Assembly (NCBI GenBank): GCA_002424305.1
Contig: DIQZ01000035.1
Span: 228,061 to 292,060, forward strand
Direction of reading: 5' to 3'
From: Firmicutes bacterium UBA5449
GTDB lineage: Bacteria > Bacillota > SHA-98 > UBA4971
DNA: 64,000 nucleotides
Shown: in pieces, positions 63,318 through 64,000 of the stretch
How the letters are laid out: the number at the start of each line of letters is the position of its first letter
How positions within the stretch are numbered: position 1 is the stretch's first letter
Notes under the pieces: generated by a model
What the model was told of the DNA's origin: nothing
The model's database searches: none
Seen by the model: only the letters and a program-made list of their open reading frames with translations
Program-made: the position numbers and the translations under genes

Positions 63318-63494
63318 TTAGCTTCTGGTTGCGCCTAAAAGGTCTTTATATGTCTCGATATCCATCCCCACTTCCGTTCTTCTCCCTTGAATATCAGTGC
63401 CGTTTTTCTTGGCGCATTCTACACACCGCTTTGTTGTGGGCAAAATGTCCAGTCTGGCCTTGGGGATGACTCTCCCACATATCTCGCACCTCAT
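63318..63494 (-). CDS. Small DksA/TraR-type zinc-finger protein
   Basis: The 58-residue protein has CEICG and CVEC, a four-cysteine zinc finger of DksA/TraR-like C4 type, with a short C-terminal helix. I place the start at the ATG at 63494 (MRCEICGR), preceded by AAGGA; the frame opens nine codons earlier. It lies alone upstream of the coiled-coil gene. A regulatory or RNA polymerase-binding role is only inferred from fold. Confidence 0.65.
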   Translation of the reverse strand: MRCEICGRVIPKARLDILPTTKRCVECAKKNGTDIQGRRTEVGMDIETYKDLLGATRS

Positions 63495-63767
63495 AACCAT
63501 CCTTATAGGCCCCTTTCTCACTCAGTCTTAGGTCTCTTGGGCCTTCGACCTTGGTACTCGGTTCTTCTATAATCATGATACTGTATGTATTTCTACATAG
63601 AATGTTCAGTTCCTCCTGAAACTCAAATGGGTTCCTTTTCCCCGGAGATCGTTATCTACTAATAGTTCCTATTAAAGGGAAGTATTCTTATGTACTGTGG
63701 TCATCAATAAGTCAAGTCGGAATTTGAGTGAGGATACAGGCAAACTGAGGATGCGAAAATGAAAGAA

Positions 63768-63786
63768 GCAGGCCATAAAAGCCTGC
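63768..63786 (-). terminator. Hairpin after the tRNA cluster
   Basis: GCAGGC and GCCTGC (63768-63773 and 63781-63786) form a six-pair stem with a seven-base loop; on the minus strand TTCTTTC follows. It is about ten bases past the tRNA(CAT) 3' end and probably ends the tRNA transcript. The stretch 63495-63767 shows no gene. Confidence 0.6.
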
Positions 63787-63795
63787 CTAAACTTT

Positions 63796-63870
63796 TGGTG
63801 GGCCCACCCGGATTCGAACCAGGGACCAACCGGTTATGAGCCGGTCGCTCTACCGCTGAGCTATGGGCCC
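63796..63870 (-). tRNA. tRNA with CAT anticodon (Met or Ile2)
   Basis: The 75-base cloverleaf has acceptor stem GGGCCCA/TGGGCCC, encoded CCA and anticodon loop CTCATAA with CAT. It is not initiator-like, because the acceptor is fully paired. It is either elongator Met or Ile2, in which the first anticodon base is changed to lysidine; the sequence alone does not decide. Confidence 0.93.
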
Positions 63871-63877
63871 AAAATTA

Positions 63878-63952
63878 TGGCTCCCTGGGTAGGATTCGAA
63901 CCTACAACCCATCGGTTAACAGCCGATTGCTCTGCCATTGAGCTACCAGGGA
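63878..63952 (-). tRNA. tRNA-Asn(GTT)
   Basis: The 75-base cloverleaf has acceptor TCCCTGG/CCAGGGA, discriminator G, encoded CCA and anticodon loop CTGTTAA with GTT for Asn. It is seven bases upstream of the CAT tRNA and co-transcribed with it. A TATAAT about 27 bases upstream could be the -10 box; its -35 would lie outside the window. Confidence 0.95.
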
Positions 63953-64000
63953 ACAAATCTAACTTAGTATCACGCATTATATAACACATTCTCTTGTCGG

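Overview
This window looks like a chromosomal stretch from an anaerobic, endospore-forming Firmicute of clostridial grade. The sporulation markers are Spo0A, SpoIID and a SleB/YpeB germination pair. Gram-positive regulation is seen in a T-box before ileS, a LexA/DinR-type SOS box and sigma-A promoters. Anaerobic metabolism is indicated by an [FeFe] hydrogenase of HydABC type, an oxygen-labile two-subunit fumarase, FeoAB iron uptake and a ferredoxin-domain regulator. I cannot name a genus. Most genes are on the minus strand and there is no sign of an integrated element, CRISPR array or insertion sequence.

Layout. 1-10 kb: housekeeping genes (partial coiled-coil gene, coaD, rsmD, fakA-like, asp23-like, rpmB, a secreted Ig-like protein, yfcE-like, NUDIX, ileS with a T-box leader). 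10-19 kb: two small or unknown proteins, then hydA-hydB-hydC and a sigma-54 activator carrying ferredoxin clusters. A -24/-12 promoter and three matching inverted repeats lie between activator and hydC. 19-26 kb: heterodimeric ABC exporter, agmatinase plus pyruvoyl arginine decarboxylase, K+ transporter and a small membrane protein. 26-30 kb: tRNA-Arg, spo0A with a sigma-H-like promoter, ypeB, sleB, nif3-like. 30-35.5 kb: HtrA protease, then a cobalamin-riboswitch-controlled B12 uptake and adenosylation operon (btuF, btuC, btuD, cobA). 35.6-41.5 kb: FeoA fused to the FeoB G domain with a separate FeoB membrane protein, an NhaC antiporter and fumarase. 41.6-48.9 kb: a Gld-like ABC system with DUF4340, spoIID, a decayed class A beta-lactamase and two unknown membrane proteins. 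49-55 kb: a peptide ABC transporter. 55.6-60.3 kb: an SOS mutagenesis cassette (imuB, DUF6504-like, dnaE). 60.4-64 kb: leucine dehydrogenase, RNase P RNA, RNase HI, zinc-ribbon proteins and two tRNAs.

Most notable points. (1) The peptide-binding protein at 53629-55317 is circularly permuted: the family-5 N-terminal lobe lies at its C-terminus, and its OppC partner carries a domain of about 200 residues inserted after the first membrane helix. (2) The hydrogenase operon has a complete predicted sigma-54 circuit: a ferredoxin-domain activator, three AATGC-N6-GCATT sites and a good -24/-12 element. HydB is fused to a complete GltD-like NAD(P)H/FAD module. (3) FeoB is split and recombined with FeoA. 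(4) The SOS box sits just after the -10 of a near-consensus promoter for imuB. All functional statements are inferred from sequence; no searches were run.
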